Assembly: GCA_016763855.1 (NCBI GenBank)
Contig: JAESSY010000148.1
Location: forward strand, 62,001-126,000
Direction of reading: 5' to 3'
Length of the DNA stretch: 64,000 bases
DNA from: Pseudomonadales bacterium
GTDB lineage: Bacteria; Pseudomonadota; Gammaproteobacteria; Pseudomonadales; Azotimanducaceae
The position numbers and the translations under genes are program-made. Positions 52,978 through 61,676 of the stretch are shown piece by piece. Each line of letters opens with the position of its first letter. Position 1 is the first letter of the stretch. The notes under the pieces were generated by a model, which did no database searches, had not been told where the DNA came from, and saw nothing but the letters and a program-made list of their open reading frames with translations.

Positions 52978-54186
52978 ATGAAAATATCGGGCATAAAAAT
53001 CAGTCAAGCAGAAGCCAGACGTGCTGCCCTGATGAGTCAGGGTTTATTGCACAAGAATCCCTTTGGCTTGGGGCTGTCAGCGGTGCATCAAACAATAGCG
53101 CAATTAGGATATATTCAGATCGATACCATATCGGTTGTCGAGCGCGCCCATCACCATGTCTTACACAGCCGAATTGATAATTATCACCCGGATATGCTTC
53201 ATCAATTGCAAAGCCAAGAGCATCGCTTATTCGAATATTGGTCACATGCCGCGGCATATCTTCCGATGGATGATTACCGCTTCTACCTACCAGTGATGAA
53301 AGGCTACAAAGACAAGAAAAAAGTGGATTTGAAATGGCGAAAGGAAGTATTGGCGAGAATTAAAAGCGAAGGACCGCTGCAATCGAGGGATTTTGAAAAT
53401 CTACCAGGGAAAAAATCTGATGGTTGGTGGGATTGGAAACCCGCAAAAATGGCAATGGAGAGCCTGTTTCTCGCGGGGGAATTACTCATCAAAGAACGTC
53501 GCGGATTTCAAAAAGTATTTGATCTCCCTGAGAATGTGATTCCCGATAATGTCGACAAGCGCTGGCCTAGCCTAGAAGAACGCGGTCAGTTTTATATTCG
53601 CAATATGCTTAACGCTCATGGCATTGCCACTGCTCGACAGATTGCCTATAACCGCGCAATCGTAAGAAGGTTATCTGGGCACAATATTCAAGTAGATATA
53701 GATCGTGAGTTAAGGAACATGGTCGAAGAAGGCGAAGTGGTACAAATGTATCTCGGTGAAGAATTAGTTTATTGTTTGGCTGACACCCTCCCACTATTGT
53801 CGAAAAAAATGGGTACGAAGCGAATTCGATTTCTATCGCCATTTGATAACTTGGTGATTAACCGCCAACGACTGACTGACATTTTTAACTTTGACTATTT
53901 GATTGAATGTTATGTTCCATCGAAAAAGAGAAAGTTTGGTTATTTCACATTACCCATGCTCTATGGCGACAAACTGATCGGACGTATCGATTGTAAGGCA
54001 GACAGGAAAAATGCCACTCTACAGGTACACAATATCTGGCTAGAAGAAAAAACCTCACTCTCAGATAGGCTCATCAGTGCTTTAAATCGAGGCTTGATTG
54101 AGTATTCCCGCAAGCTAAATTGCGACAAAATTACGCTAAGTCAAACCGATAATCCTAAATTAAAGAAAGCGCTCCACTTTTCTTAA
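52978..54186 (+). CDS. ycaQ: DNA glycosylase YcaQ/AlkZ-like (winged-helix, HTH_42)
   Basis: A 402-aa protein of the AZL family that unhooks interstrand crosslinks and excises N-alkylpurines. The catalytic QxD motif is visible in YIQIDTISVVERAHH (~residues 45-50), with FEYWSHAAAYLPM downstream, and DWKPAKMAMESLFLAGEL forms a winged-helix part. The C-terminal barrel contains RFLSPFDNLVINRQRL. The QxD form is that of YcaQ-like (AZL) members, not the QxQ of Streptomyces AlkZ. The ATG follows ggt divergently. It converges on the enoyl-CoA hydratase with a 1-bp gap. Confidence 0.9.
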   Translation: MKISGIKISQAEARRAALMSQGLLHKNPFGLGLSAVHQTIAQLGYIQIDTISVVERAHHHVLHSRIDNYHPDMLHQLQSQEHRLFEYWSHAAAYLPMDDYRFYLPVMKGYKDKKKVDLKWRKEVLARIKSEGPLQSRDFENLPGKKSDGWWDWKPAKMAMESLFLAGELLIKERRGFQKVFDLPENVIPDNVDKRWPSLEERGQFYIRNMLNAHGIATARQIAYNRAIVRRLSGHNIQVDIDRELRNMVEEGEVVQMYLGEELVYCLADTLPLLSKKMGTKRIRFLSPFDNLVINRQRLTDIFNFDYLIECYVPSKKRKFGYFTLPMLYGDKLIGRIDCKADRKNATLQVHNIWLEEKTSLSDRLISALNRGLIEYSRKLNCDKITLSQTDNPKLKKALHFS

Positions 54187-54187
54187 G

Positions 54188-54985
54188 CTATTTTCCCTTG
54201 AACTCTGGGGCCCGTTTTTCAAAGAAAGCCATGCGGGCTTCCTTTGCATCTTCGCTAGTGAAGGCCATTCTTATATTTGACAACTCGTATCGAAGTTGTT
54301 GTTCAAGATCGGTAGACTCTAGAGATTTCGTCATGCCCCTTTTCAATAATCTAAATGTGATCGGCGACCACTGACAAAGATCTTGGCAGTATTCTTCCAG
54401 ACGGGCTTCAAAGTCATCGTCATCAACTACTTCTCCTGCCATACCTAAAACCACGGCTTCTTCGCCATTAACGGAAGTATTTTGCATCATAAATCGCATG
54501 GCTTTCTCATAGCCCATTATTTGAGGCAAAGTAATCGTTAAACCCGCATCAGGAGAACCCCCAATTCGCGTATACCCTGCCATCAGTCTCGCCCCTTTGC
54601 TGACTAGTCTTACATCGGTTGCCATGGCGAGCCCTAAACCTGCTCCCACTGCTACGCCATTGATCCCCCCCACAATAGGCTTATCACAATCACGACGAAT
54701 ACAAAGCAGAAAGCGACCTACCCAGCCAATATCATCAAGTTGCTGAGATTGACTTGAAAGCGGTGAGGCAGGTGTCCCAGCACCCGAAAGGTCCAACCCT
54801 GAACAAAAGGCGCCTTCCTGACCAGTAATGGCAATAACCCAAACATTATCATCCAGAGCTGCATCCTGTACGGCTGCGATTAAACCCCATGCAAGCGCAT
54901 CATTAATTGCATTTTTCTTTGCAGGTCTGTTTAATCGAATGGTTCGAACATGCTTATTGTTAGAAATTTCGATGACATCGCTCAT
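54188..54985 (-). CDS. Enoyl-CoA hydratase/isomerase family protein
   Basis: A 265-aa crotonase-fold protein. ITGQEGAFCSGLDLSG forms the oxyanion hole (first amide), GINGVAVGAGLGLAMATDVRL the second with FCSG-type CoA contacts, and GSPDAGLTITLPQ follows. The usual Glu pair of hydratases is not clearly present (Asp in SPDAG instead), so an isomerase or other activity is possible. It fits an acyl-CoA oxidation role with the ligases in the window. Stand-alone; the unknown membrane protein is divergent. Confidence 0.88.
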   Translation of the reverse strand: MSDVIEISNNKHVRTIRLNRPAKKNAINDALAWGLIAAVQDAALDDNVWVIAITGQEGAFCSGLDLSGAGTPASPLSSQSQQLDDIGWVGRFLLCIRRDCDKPIVGGINGVAVGAGLGLAMATDVRLVSKGARLMAGYTRIGGSPDAGLTITLPQIMGYEKAMRFMMQNTSVNGEEAVVLGMAGEVVDDDDFEARLEEYCQDLCQWSPITFRLLKRGMTKSLESTDLEQQLRYELSNIRMAFTSEDAKEARMAFFEKRAPEFKGK

Positions 54986-55090
54986 GACTGGCTCCCAATA
55001 GTTTCTTGCTTAATGTAAGTAACAAATTATCATAAGTGATTAGTTTTGTTTAGCCTTCATATAAACCAGTATCACTGTCGGAAATTGTAG

Positions 55091-55699
55091 ATGTTCAAAA
55101 ATCCAATCGTACCCGTGTTTGCTTTATTGCTTGGACTTTTTACCATTTGGTACGGCATAGTCAGTCGACAAGGCGCATTTGTCGATAATATGTTGCCGGA
55201 ACTCATTGGTTTTTGCCTAGAAGGTATCTTTTTTATTGGCATATTTACCTGGATGCAGGAACGCAAAGACAAAGAACGAAAAGAACAGCTAAAACAAAGC
55301 CTTGCGGGAGCAATTGGTTTCATCTGTCCCATTATTAATGGATCCTTACCTACCGAGTACCAAACTAAACTCCGAGAATCAGATAATTGGACCCGTCAGA
55401 CTAGAAAAAATGGAACTAGTCTAAAGGCCCTGCTTCGCAATGTGAATGCTAACGATATTGAGATCACAACGACACAGATACAGGCAATTCAACAATTACT
55501 TGCAACAAGGTTATCGACGCTGGACTCATTACTTTCCGTCGCGGCTGAGTTGAGCCACGCACATTTATCGGCCTACAACATGATACTTACCGAAATACAC
55601 AAGATTGCGGAACATCAATATTTTGAATCTAAAGAACTCAGAATCAGCTTTAAAAATTTATTAAAGCTTTTGGTCAGCTTCAACAACGAACCCATCTAG
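55091..55699 (+). CDS. Membrane-anchored protein of unknown function
   Basis: I do not recognise this 202-aa protein. Two hydrophobic segments at the N-terminus (VFALLLGLFTIWYGIV, then IGFCLEGIFFIGIFTWM) are followed by a charged stretch QERKDKERKEQLKQ and a cytoplasmic helical domain (~85-202). The layout suggests a helical anchor with a sensing or scaffolding domain. No catalytic motif is visible. It lies between divergent enoyl-CoA hydratase and the secreted His/Asn-rich gene 140 bp downstream. Confidence 0.7.
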   Translation: MFKNPIVPVFALLLGLFTIWYGIVSRQGAFVDNMLPELIGFCLEGIFFIGIFTWMQERKDKERKEQLKQSLAGAIGFICPIINGSLPTEYQTKLRESDNWTRQTRKNGTSLKALLRNVNANDIEITTTQIQAIQQLLATRLSTLDSLLSVAAELSHAHLSAYNMILTEIHKIAEHQYFESKELRISFKNLLKLLVSFNNEPI

Positions 55700-55839
55700 A
55701 CCCATTTAAAGCGCCGCAATTTTAATAAAACGCCGCTCCAAAGCGCATTACTGTTCAGTTTTGGTTCAGAAAAGATTTAGCAAGAATTCAGCTAGCCTAT
55801 TGCATAGTGGATCCAGTATTAAATGAACTGGAGAGCAAC

Positions 55840-56643
55840 ATGAGAACACATACTTATCTAACGATGCTTAGCATCATGGCAAGTTTTATTGTAACCAGCG
55901 ATCTTCAAGCCAACCCTCTGGATCGCGCCTCGCAATTAGAATTGAAAGAAGTCGAGCAAGAAAACACTGTACATAGAAAAATCCATCTCACGAGACAAAT
56001 TAATGCCCGTGACAAAAAAAGCTGGCCTGAAGTTCAGAAAAATACTAAACATCACAGCGATAAAGAGCGCAGTAAAAAAATTGATCGTAAAAAGAGAGTT
56101 CACAAATACCGCACTGACAATAATCATTCTGGCGACCACCACAGTAATCCTTACAACAACAAGCACTACAGAAACAAGTACTACAATGACAGGTATCGAA
56201 AAAGCCACAAGAATCATTCTCAGCATGGCGTTCATCATGAAAATAGGCACTCTCGCAAGTACCAACACGGATGGGGTGGTCAATATTGGGGTCAGAAATA
56301 CAATCGCAACACTCAAAATGTACTTGATTGGCAATATGCGGGTGAATTTCAAACTCGCAGACGTGAAAAGAGCTCAGATATCCATATTGAGGTCAATGGA
56401 TATACCGACATCGTTGAGTTAGAAGGTCTAGGACGCGGAACGGTAATCTATAAAGCCTACATCGAAACTCACGATGGAAGACTCAAGCGGCTTCGCAACT
56501 TAGAAGGGTATGTTGAACGTGGAGACTATTTGCGGCACTCCCTAGGTCATCAAAAATATGTGCGGACTCTACACTTAACAGTAGCATCTAGTGGCAGAAA
56601 GCGGGCTTATGCCAAAATAAATGTGGGTCGATACCGTCATTAA
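55840..56643 (+). CDS. Secreted His/Asn/Lys-rich protein of unknown function
   Basis: A 267-aa exported protein. The ATG at 55840 is chosen over the track start at 55807 because GGAG precedes it by 7 nt and a signal peptide follows (LTMLSIMASFIVTSDLQA). The middle (~50-150) is a basic low-complexity stretch rich in His, Asn, Lys, Tyr and Arg (HSGDHHSNPYNNKHYRN), which could bind metals or polyanions. The last ~90 residues (IHIEVNGYTDIVELEGLG to GRYRH) look like a beta-rich domain. No known family is recognised. Confidence 0.75.
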   Translation: MRTHTYLTMLSIMASFIVTSDLQANPLDRASQLELKEVEQENTVHRKIHLTRQINARDKKSWPEVQKNTKHHSDKERSKKIDRKKRVHKYRTDNNHSGDHHSNPYNNKHYRNKYYNDRYRKSHKNHSQHGVHHENRHSRKYQHGWGGQYWGQKYNRNTQNVLDWQYAGEFQTRRREKSSDIHIEVNGYTDIVELEGLGRGTVIYKAYIETHDGRLKRLRNLEGYVERGDYLRHSLGHQKYVRTLHLTVASSGRKRAYAKINVGRYRH

Positions 56644-56664
56644 ACTTAAGGTTAAACCTAGTCT

Positions 56665-58248
56665 CTATATCTGTTTATCCCTTCCAGCCCAATAAGGCGC
56701 TCTGACCAATTTCCTTTGAATTTTCCCCGACGGCAGTCGGGGTAATTCATTTACAAAATCGATAGTCCGAGGTGCTTTAAATGCAGGAAGTTGACCTCTA
56801 ACGAAATTAATAAGCTCTTTTACCAGACTCTCACTTTCTGTTATCCCCGATTTTAGTTGGATGACAGATTTAACGTCTTCTCCCCACTCTTCACTGGGGA
56901 TTCCGACAGTACAAACATCAGCGACGGCATCATGTTTGAGTAGCACATCATCCGTTTCTTGAGGATAAATATTAACCCCCCCGGAAATAATCGTCTCTGC
57001 GCTACGCCCCGTCAAAAAGAGATAGCCATCCGAATCGAAGTAGCCCATGTCTCCAAGGGTAAAATAGTCTCCTTGGTAACTGCCCTCTGTTTTATCGGTA
57101 TCTCGAAAGTATTTAAAACGTGTCGCTGGGGCTTTGAAATAAATCGTACCGATTTCTTCTGTTGATAATGTATCGCCATCATCATTACAAATTTTATTAT
57201 CTGCACTAGGTGGTGCCTTGCCAACACTACCGGGTTTTTTAAGCCATTCTTTTGGTGTGATAAAAAACCCACCTCCACCTTCCGTCGCAGCATAATATTC
57301 AAAAATAATAGGACCTACCCAATCCATCATGGCCTGTTTAACGTGAACAGGGCAAGGCGCGGCACCATGCAATATATACCGCAAACTACTCAGGTCGTAT
57401 TTGTTTCTTAGCGCCTCCGGTAAAGCCAAAAGTCGATGAAACATAGTGGCAACCATGTGCGTATGGGTAACGCGATACTCGGCAATCATTTTTAAAGTCA
57501 GTTCTGCGTCCCATTTGTCCATCATGACGATTCCCGTGCCACGAGACAAAGGACCGATGATATTAAACGCGAGTGGCGCAGCATGGTAAGCCGGTCCAGT
57601 GCAAAGCGTAAAGTCAGTTTCAGGATCGAAAGCAGCAGTTACATCTACAATAGTAGTGGTCACATTTGCCCCTGCAACGGGTGGCACACGTTCTCTGTAA
57701 ACCCCTTTGGGGCGCCCTGTCGTGCCGGATGTATACAACATACTGGTACCAATTTCAGGATCACTTATACTTCCGGATTCTTGATCACTAATCACGTTTT
57801 CATAGGAATCAAAACCCCTCATATCACCACCTACAGCAAGAGATAAAATAAGTTGTTCGTGATTGTTTTCTATCGCCTCTATCGCTCCGTCCTCGCACAA
57901 GACATCAGCGATAAATGCCTTAGCGCCACTATTTTCGACAATATAAGATGCGTTATCACCACTGAGATGCCAATTGATCGGTGTGATCCGAAATCCTCCG
58001 CGCATACAAGCATAGTAAACTTCGACAAATTCTGGGCGATTGACCAATAACATGGCAACACCATCATCTGTTTTGAGCCCCGCTGCCCTAAAGGATCTGA
58101 CTAATTGGTTAATCCTTGCATTCAACTCGGCAAATGTCCTTTGACCATAGTTTGTCACCACGGCCATTTTGTCCGGTCTTTCCTGAGCATGAAAAGCAAG
58201 GGTCATACCGCATAATTCGGCAGATTCAAATTCCAGTTTTTCAGACAT
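56665..58248 (-). CDS. Acyl-CoA synthetase (AMP-forming)
   Basis: A 527-aa ANL ligase with LYTSGTTGRPKGVY (ATP loop), EYYAATEGGGGF (adenylate pocket), LTGRSAETIISGGVNIYP (hinge) and LPSGKIQRKL with the catalytic Lys. It is probably a paralogue of the ligase at 11934-13466 (shared SGGVNIYPQE). The N-terminal MSEKLEFESAELCGM is slightly longer than usual. It activates an unidentified carboxylic acid. It lies alone on the minus strand, convergent with the secreted His/Asn-rich gene. Confidence 0.9.
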   Translation of the reverse strand: MSEKLEFESAELCGMTLAFHAQERPDKMAVVTNYGQRTFAELNARINQLVRSFRAAGLKTDDGVAMLLVNRPEFVEVYYACMRGGFRITPINWHLSGDNASYIVENSGAKAFIADVLCEDGAIEAIENNHEQLILSLAVGGDMRGFDSYENVISDQESGSISDPEIGTSMLYTSGTTGRPKGVYRERVPPVAGANVTTTIVDVTAAFDPETDFTLCTGPAYHAAPLAFNIIGPLSRGTGIVMMDKWDAELTLKMIAEYRVTHTHMVATMFHRLLALPEALRNKYDLSSLRYILHGAAPCPVHVKQAMMDWVGPIIFEYYAATEGGGGFFITPKEWLKKPGSVGKAPPSADNKICNDDGDTLSTEEIGTIYFKAPATRFKYFRDTDKTEGSYQGDYFTLGDMGYFDSDGYLFLTGRSAETIISGGVNIYPQETDDVLLKHDAVADVCTVGIPSEEWGEDVKSVIQLKSGITESESLVKELINFVRGQLPAFKAPRTIDFVNELPRLPSGKIQRKLVRAPYWAGRDKQI

Positions 58249-58422
58249 TTAGCAATTCTCCTGACTTACATCACTTCTTTTTATAATACTTTACGTAGAG
58301 AATCAGCTTGCATTATCTTAAGTGCAAGCGCAACACTACAGAATTAGAATTCTAATGACCTAATCCATAAGTCACAATCCTCAATCAATAACCCTTTCTC
58401 TATAAGAAATAGGACAAATAAA

Positions 58423-58644
58423 ATGACAGACGCATACACACTAGCAAAGCAGCATCTCGACACTAACATTGCTGATGCCAAATCCCAGAACATTGATTTG
58501 AATGCTTATGGGCAGGCACTAATTTGGAAGCTACTTGAACGCTATAAGGAAGATGGCCGAACCGTGGCTGACATCGTGGATGAAGTGAAATACACGCTAG
58601 AGAACATCCAGGACGATGATACTTTTCATGTGTCACGAAATTAG
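58423..58644 (+). CDS. Small hypothetical protein
   Basis: A 73-aa acidic helical protein (MTDAYTLAKQHLDTNIADAK and LIWKLLERYKEDGRTVADI) with a good AGGAC ribosome site 8 nt upstream. No family, signal or membrane segment is recognised. It sits between the divergent acyl-CoA ligase and the convergent SRAP gene. Confidence 0.7.
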   Translation: MTDAYTLAKQHLDTNIADAKSQNIDLNAYGQALIWKLLERYKEDGRTVADIVDEVKYTLENIQDDDTFHVSRN

Positions 58645-58671
58645 TATTCCAACTAACCAGTTTTTAGCCTG

Positions 58672-59367
58672 TCAATGAACTAATCGATCATCTCCAAGCG
58701 GTTCAATACAGCGCTCGTCCTTATTTCTGGCATTGCTCACATAACTTGATAAGGGAGTGATGGTTAATGGCATCCGGAGATGCGGAGACAATATGGACAT
58801 CAGTTCTTTCTGGGATGATTCATTAGCCAACCACTTATCGATCTCGCCAACATCTAAGTGAATGGGAATTCTTCCATGAATATCCTTCATAGAATCTGGG
58901 GCAGCACCGGTAATAATCGTGCAGCTTTCAATGACAGTTTCGCCCTGTTGCCATCTATCCCAGAGACCTGCGAATGCAAATCCGGCGACAGTTTCTGGTC
59001 TGATGAGATGGGGGAGTTTTATACTGCCCTCCTTTGTCCATTCGTAATAACCCGATACCGGGACGATACAACGCTTTCTTTCAAAAGAGTGTCGAAAGGC
59101 ACGACTCTTACTGAGGGTTTCTGATTTAGCATTGAACATCGAATATTTTGTCGAGGCTTCTTTTGTCCATGAGGGCACCAACCACCAACGCATGTCCTTG
59201 AGTAACCATTTATTATCAACGGATTTTAATAGCACCGGGACCGATTCCGTGGGGGCGATATTGTAACGGGTCTTAATTATCGGAGGCGTTTCATCAAATT
59301 CTCCATTAACAATATCCATTATCATTTGAGTCAAAGGATCAGAGATGATGTTAAATCGACCGCACAA
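58672..59367 (-). CDS. SOS response-associated peptidase (SRAP, YedK/HMCES family)
   Basis: A 231-aa SRAP protein that forms a stable DNA-protein crosslink with abasic sites in single-stranded DNA. The catalytic Cys2 follows Met1 (MCGRFNII), Asn is in SMFNAKSET, Glu in VSGYYEWTKEG and His in IHGRIPIHL, where relatives often have HDRMP. The start is fixed because Cys2 must be exposed after Met removal. It is divergent from the carbamoyltransferase gene. No LexA box was seen upstream. Confidence 0.93.
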   Translation of the reverse strand: MCGRFNIISDPLTQMIMDIVNGEFDETPPIIKTRYNIAPTESVPVLLKSVDNKWLLKDMRWWLVPSWTKEASTKYSMFNAKSETLSKSRAFRHSFERKRCIVPVSGYYEWTKEGSIKLPHLIRPETVAGFAFAGLWDRWQQGETVIESCTIITGAAPDSMKDIHGRIPIHLDVGEIDKWLANESSQKELMSILSPHLRMPLTITPLSSYVSNARNKDERCIEPLGDDRLVH

Positions 59368-59417
59368 ATCGGATATTCCTTAGAATAGGCAAAAATAAAA
59401 TAATAAGGTCATTTATT

Positions 59418-59457
59418 CAGCAATGCAAAAGCGCCTTGCTGAGAACAGGACGGCGCT
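59418..59457 (+). other. Overlapping stem pairings (possible H-type pseudoknot) in the carbamoyltransferase leader
   Basis: CAGCAA (59418-59423) can pair with TTGCTG (59436-59441), and AGCGCC (59430-59435) with GGCGCT (59452-59457). The second stem's 5' arm lies in the loop of the first, which is the topology of an H-type pseudoknot, or the stems are mutually exclusive. This could be a small leader RNA element or chance. Confidence 0.35.
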
Positions 59458-59464
59458 GTACAAA

Positions 59465-59480
59465 ACAGGATTAATCCTGT
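59465..59480. promoter_or_regulatory. Perfect 16-bp palindrome upstream of the carbamoyltransferase gene
   Basis: ACAGGATTAATCCTGT is a perfect inverted repeat 32 bp before the start codon, a position where a dimeric repressor could act. It does not match the ArgR box consensus well. Confidence 0.5.
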
Positions 59481-59512
59481 AATTTGCCCGATTAACATCA
59501 ATAGCCATCATC

Positions 59513-60436
59513 ATGAAACATGTCGCAAATCTAAAAGACTTCTCTGCAGAAGAAATCAACGCGATCCTCGCAAAAGCAAAAGAGATCAAAGCGAATCCTG
59601 AAGATTTTTATAATGCGCTTCATCGTAAAACCCTCGCCATGCTCTTTCAAAAAACCAGTACGCGAACCCGCGTTTCATTTGAAGCTGCGATGACTGAACT
59701 AGGTGGTCATGCAATTTACATTGATTGGACGACTTCAAATTTTGTGCTGTCGGGCATTGAACATGAAACGGAATACTTAAGCCGTAATGTGGCTTGCATC
59801 ATGGCAAGACTCATGTCACACAGTGACCTCCAAAAAATTATCAGCGCAAGCCAGGTGCCGGTTATCAACGGTTGTGATGATTTATTCCACCCCTGCCAAG
59901 CACTAACGGATGTGCTAACGATGAGTGAACATTTTGAAGGAAAACTCTCAGATGCACATTTGGTTTACGTCGGTGTGCAAAATAACGTTTCAAATTCTCT
60001 TGTGACTATCTGTCATAAATTGGATATTCAACTTACCCTTGCGACACCAGATCAGGATGACAATGGTCAAAGCCAGGATGCCGATACACAGGCCATCATC
60101 CAAGGAAATTCAAAAGTGACACATACAAGCGACCCAAAAGCCGCAGTACAAGATGCCGATTTTGTATACACAGATACCTGGATCGACATGCAGTACTTTA
60201 ACAGCCCCGATCATGCAGCGGAAAACAAAGCCAAACTAAAGAAAATGGCGCCTTATCAAATCAATGCTGAGTTACTACAAGGTGTTCACTGCAAGATTAT
60301 GCACGACATGCCGATACACGATGGGTTTGAAATTTCAGCTGAAATGACCCAAGATGAAAGAGCGATTATTTATCCTCAAGCGGAAAATCGAATGCATGCT
60401 CAGAAAGGTTTATTATGGTGGCTCTTTAATTCTTAG
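59513..60436 (+). CDS. Ornithine carbamoyltransferase-family protein with altered ligand motifs
   Basis: A 307-aa aspartate/ornithine carbamoyltransferase. The carbamoyl-phosphate site is intact: KTSTRTRVSFEAAMTELGG, the CP-contact Arg region IMARLMSHSD, and HPCQALTDVLT. Two ornithine-binding landmarks are altered: where OTCs have an SMG motif it has DTWIDMQYFN, and the HCLPAHRG loop is replaced by HDMPIHDGFE. The C-terminal ENRMHAQKGLLWWL is normal. So it likely uses carbamoyl phosphate, but the amino acceptor may be ornithine or another amine. No other arg genes are adjacent. Its last 11 bp overlap glcF convergently. Confidence 0.82.
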   Translation: MKHVANLKDFSAEEINAILAKAKEIKANPEDFYNALHRKTLAMLFQKTSTRTRVSFEAAMTELGGHAIYIDWTTSNFVLSGIEHETEYLSRNVACIMARLMSHSDLQKIISASQVPVINGCDDLFHPCQALTDVLTMSEHFEGKLSDAHLVYVGVQNNVSNSLVTICHKLDIQLTLATPDQDDNGQSQDADTQAIIQGNSKVTHTSDPKAAVQDADFVYTDTWIDMQYFNSPDHAAENKAKLKKMAPYQINAELLQGVHCKIMHDMPIHDGFEISAEMTQDERAIIYPQAENRMHAQKGLLWWLFNS

Positions 60437-61670
60437 TCATCAACACTTGTTCAGCAAGAAACTCTACCCAATGCATTACTCTTACATCAGAATGGCTTTG
60501 AAGCGTTAACTGACAACCGATATTGGCTGTCACAATCGTGTCTGGTTTATGCAGCTCTAAAGCACTCACTTTGCGCTGGGTAAGCTCCGCAGAAATCTCT
60601 GGCTGCATAATGGAATAACTGCCTGCAGAACCACAACAAATATGTCCCTCTTTTACATCAACAAACTCAATATGCTCTGCTCTCAGTAAGGGTTTTATAA
60701 GCTCAGAAAGATTTTGTCCATGTTGTAAGGTGCAGGGTGTATGCACAGCGACTTTCAACTTTTCAGCCTGACAACCTTCGGCTTCGTTAGCACTTAACAA
60801 GTTAGGGAAACGACTCAAGTATTCTCCAATATCCAATACTCTGTCTGCCACCTCCTGCGCCTTAGCTATAATATCTGTTTCGTATTGTAGAATGGTTGGA
60901 TAATCCTTTATGGTTACGCCGCAACCACTGGCAGATGAAATTATCCAGAAATTGTCATGCAACTGTTCATGGAGACGAAGCACGAGTTTTTTCATCTTCT
61001 CGATTCCTGCATCATGTGCAGACAGATGATATTCCAACGCGCCGCAACAACCTTCGTTCTCCAGGTAATTTACATCAACTTTTAGCGAGTCTAACAAATA
61101 GGCTATGGATTGATTAACATTGGGAGTCGCAATATTTTGAACGCATCCAGTCAGTAAAAGCACACCTTCACAATTATCACTTTTCGACACCATGGGAATA
61201 TTAGAAGGCTGTACTCTAGGCGGAATATGCTTAGCCAATACATGGGGTATCAGAGGTAGACACAATCTACCTAGGGTTACCAGGGTCGAAAATAAATGTC
61301 TTTGGGGGACAATTTTTCTTATAAAGTAGCTTTTAACTCGATAAAACCAAGGGCTTTTGACCTTAATCAATCCTCTGGCAATATCAATCAAACGACCATA
61401 CTGAACACCTGAAGGACAGCTTGTTTCACAGGAACGACAAGTCAAACAACGATCTAAATGTTGGTTAGCTTCAATAGCAATGGCATTATCTTCAAGCAGA
61501 TTTTTAATGAGATAAATTCGCCCTCTAGGGCCATCTAACTCATCCCCTAGGATTTGATAAGTCGGACAAACCGCATTACAGAAGCCGCAGTGAACACAGG
61601 ATCGCAGGATGCTTTCGGCTTCTTGGACTATTGGACTATCAATAAGACTTGGATGAATTTTAGTTTGCAT
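60426..61670 (-). CDS. glcF: Glycolate oxidase iron-sulfur subunit GlcF
   Basis: A 414-aa subunit carrying two 4Fe-4S motifs: CVHCGFCNAVCPTYQ and CLTCRSCETSCPSG, then two Cys-rich CCG-type segments, including EGCCGALEY and HICCGSAGSYSI. It passes electrons from the flavin subunits of glycolate oxidase to the quinone pool. The length matches E. coli GlcF (407). It follows glcE by 6 bp in the glcDEF operon on the minus strand. Confidence 0.95.
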   Translation of the reverse strand: MQTKIHPSLIDSPIVQEAESILRSCVHCGFCNAVCPTYQILGDELDGPRGRIYLIKNLLEDNAIAIEANQHLDRCLTCRSCETSCPSGVQYGRLIDIARGLIKVKSPWFYRVKSYFIRKIVPQRHLFSTLVTLGRLCLPLIPHVLAKHIPPRVQPSNIPMVSKSDNCEGVLLLTGCVQNIATPNVNQSIAYLLDSLKVDVNYLENEGCCGALEYHLSAHDAGIEKMKKLVLRLHEQLHDNFWIISSASGCGVTIKDYPTILQYETDIIAKAQEVADRVLDIGEYLSRFPNLLSANEAEGCQAEKLKVAVHTPCTLQHGQNLSELIKPLLRAEHIEFVDVKEGHICCGSAGSYSIMQPEISAELTQRKVSALELHKPDTIVTANIGCQLTLQSHSDVRVMHWVEFLAEQVLMTKN

Positions 61671-61676
61671 AATGGA

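Noticed and set aside
55936-56352. 138-aa minus-strand ORF that looks like a multi-TM protein
   Set aside because: The hydrophobic look is an artefact of reading the His/Asn/Lys-rich coding region in reverse; no start signal.
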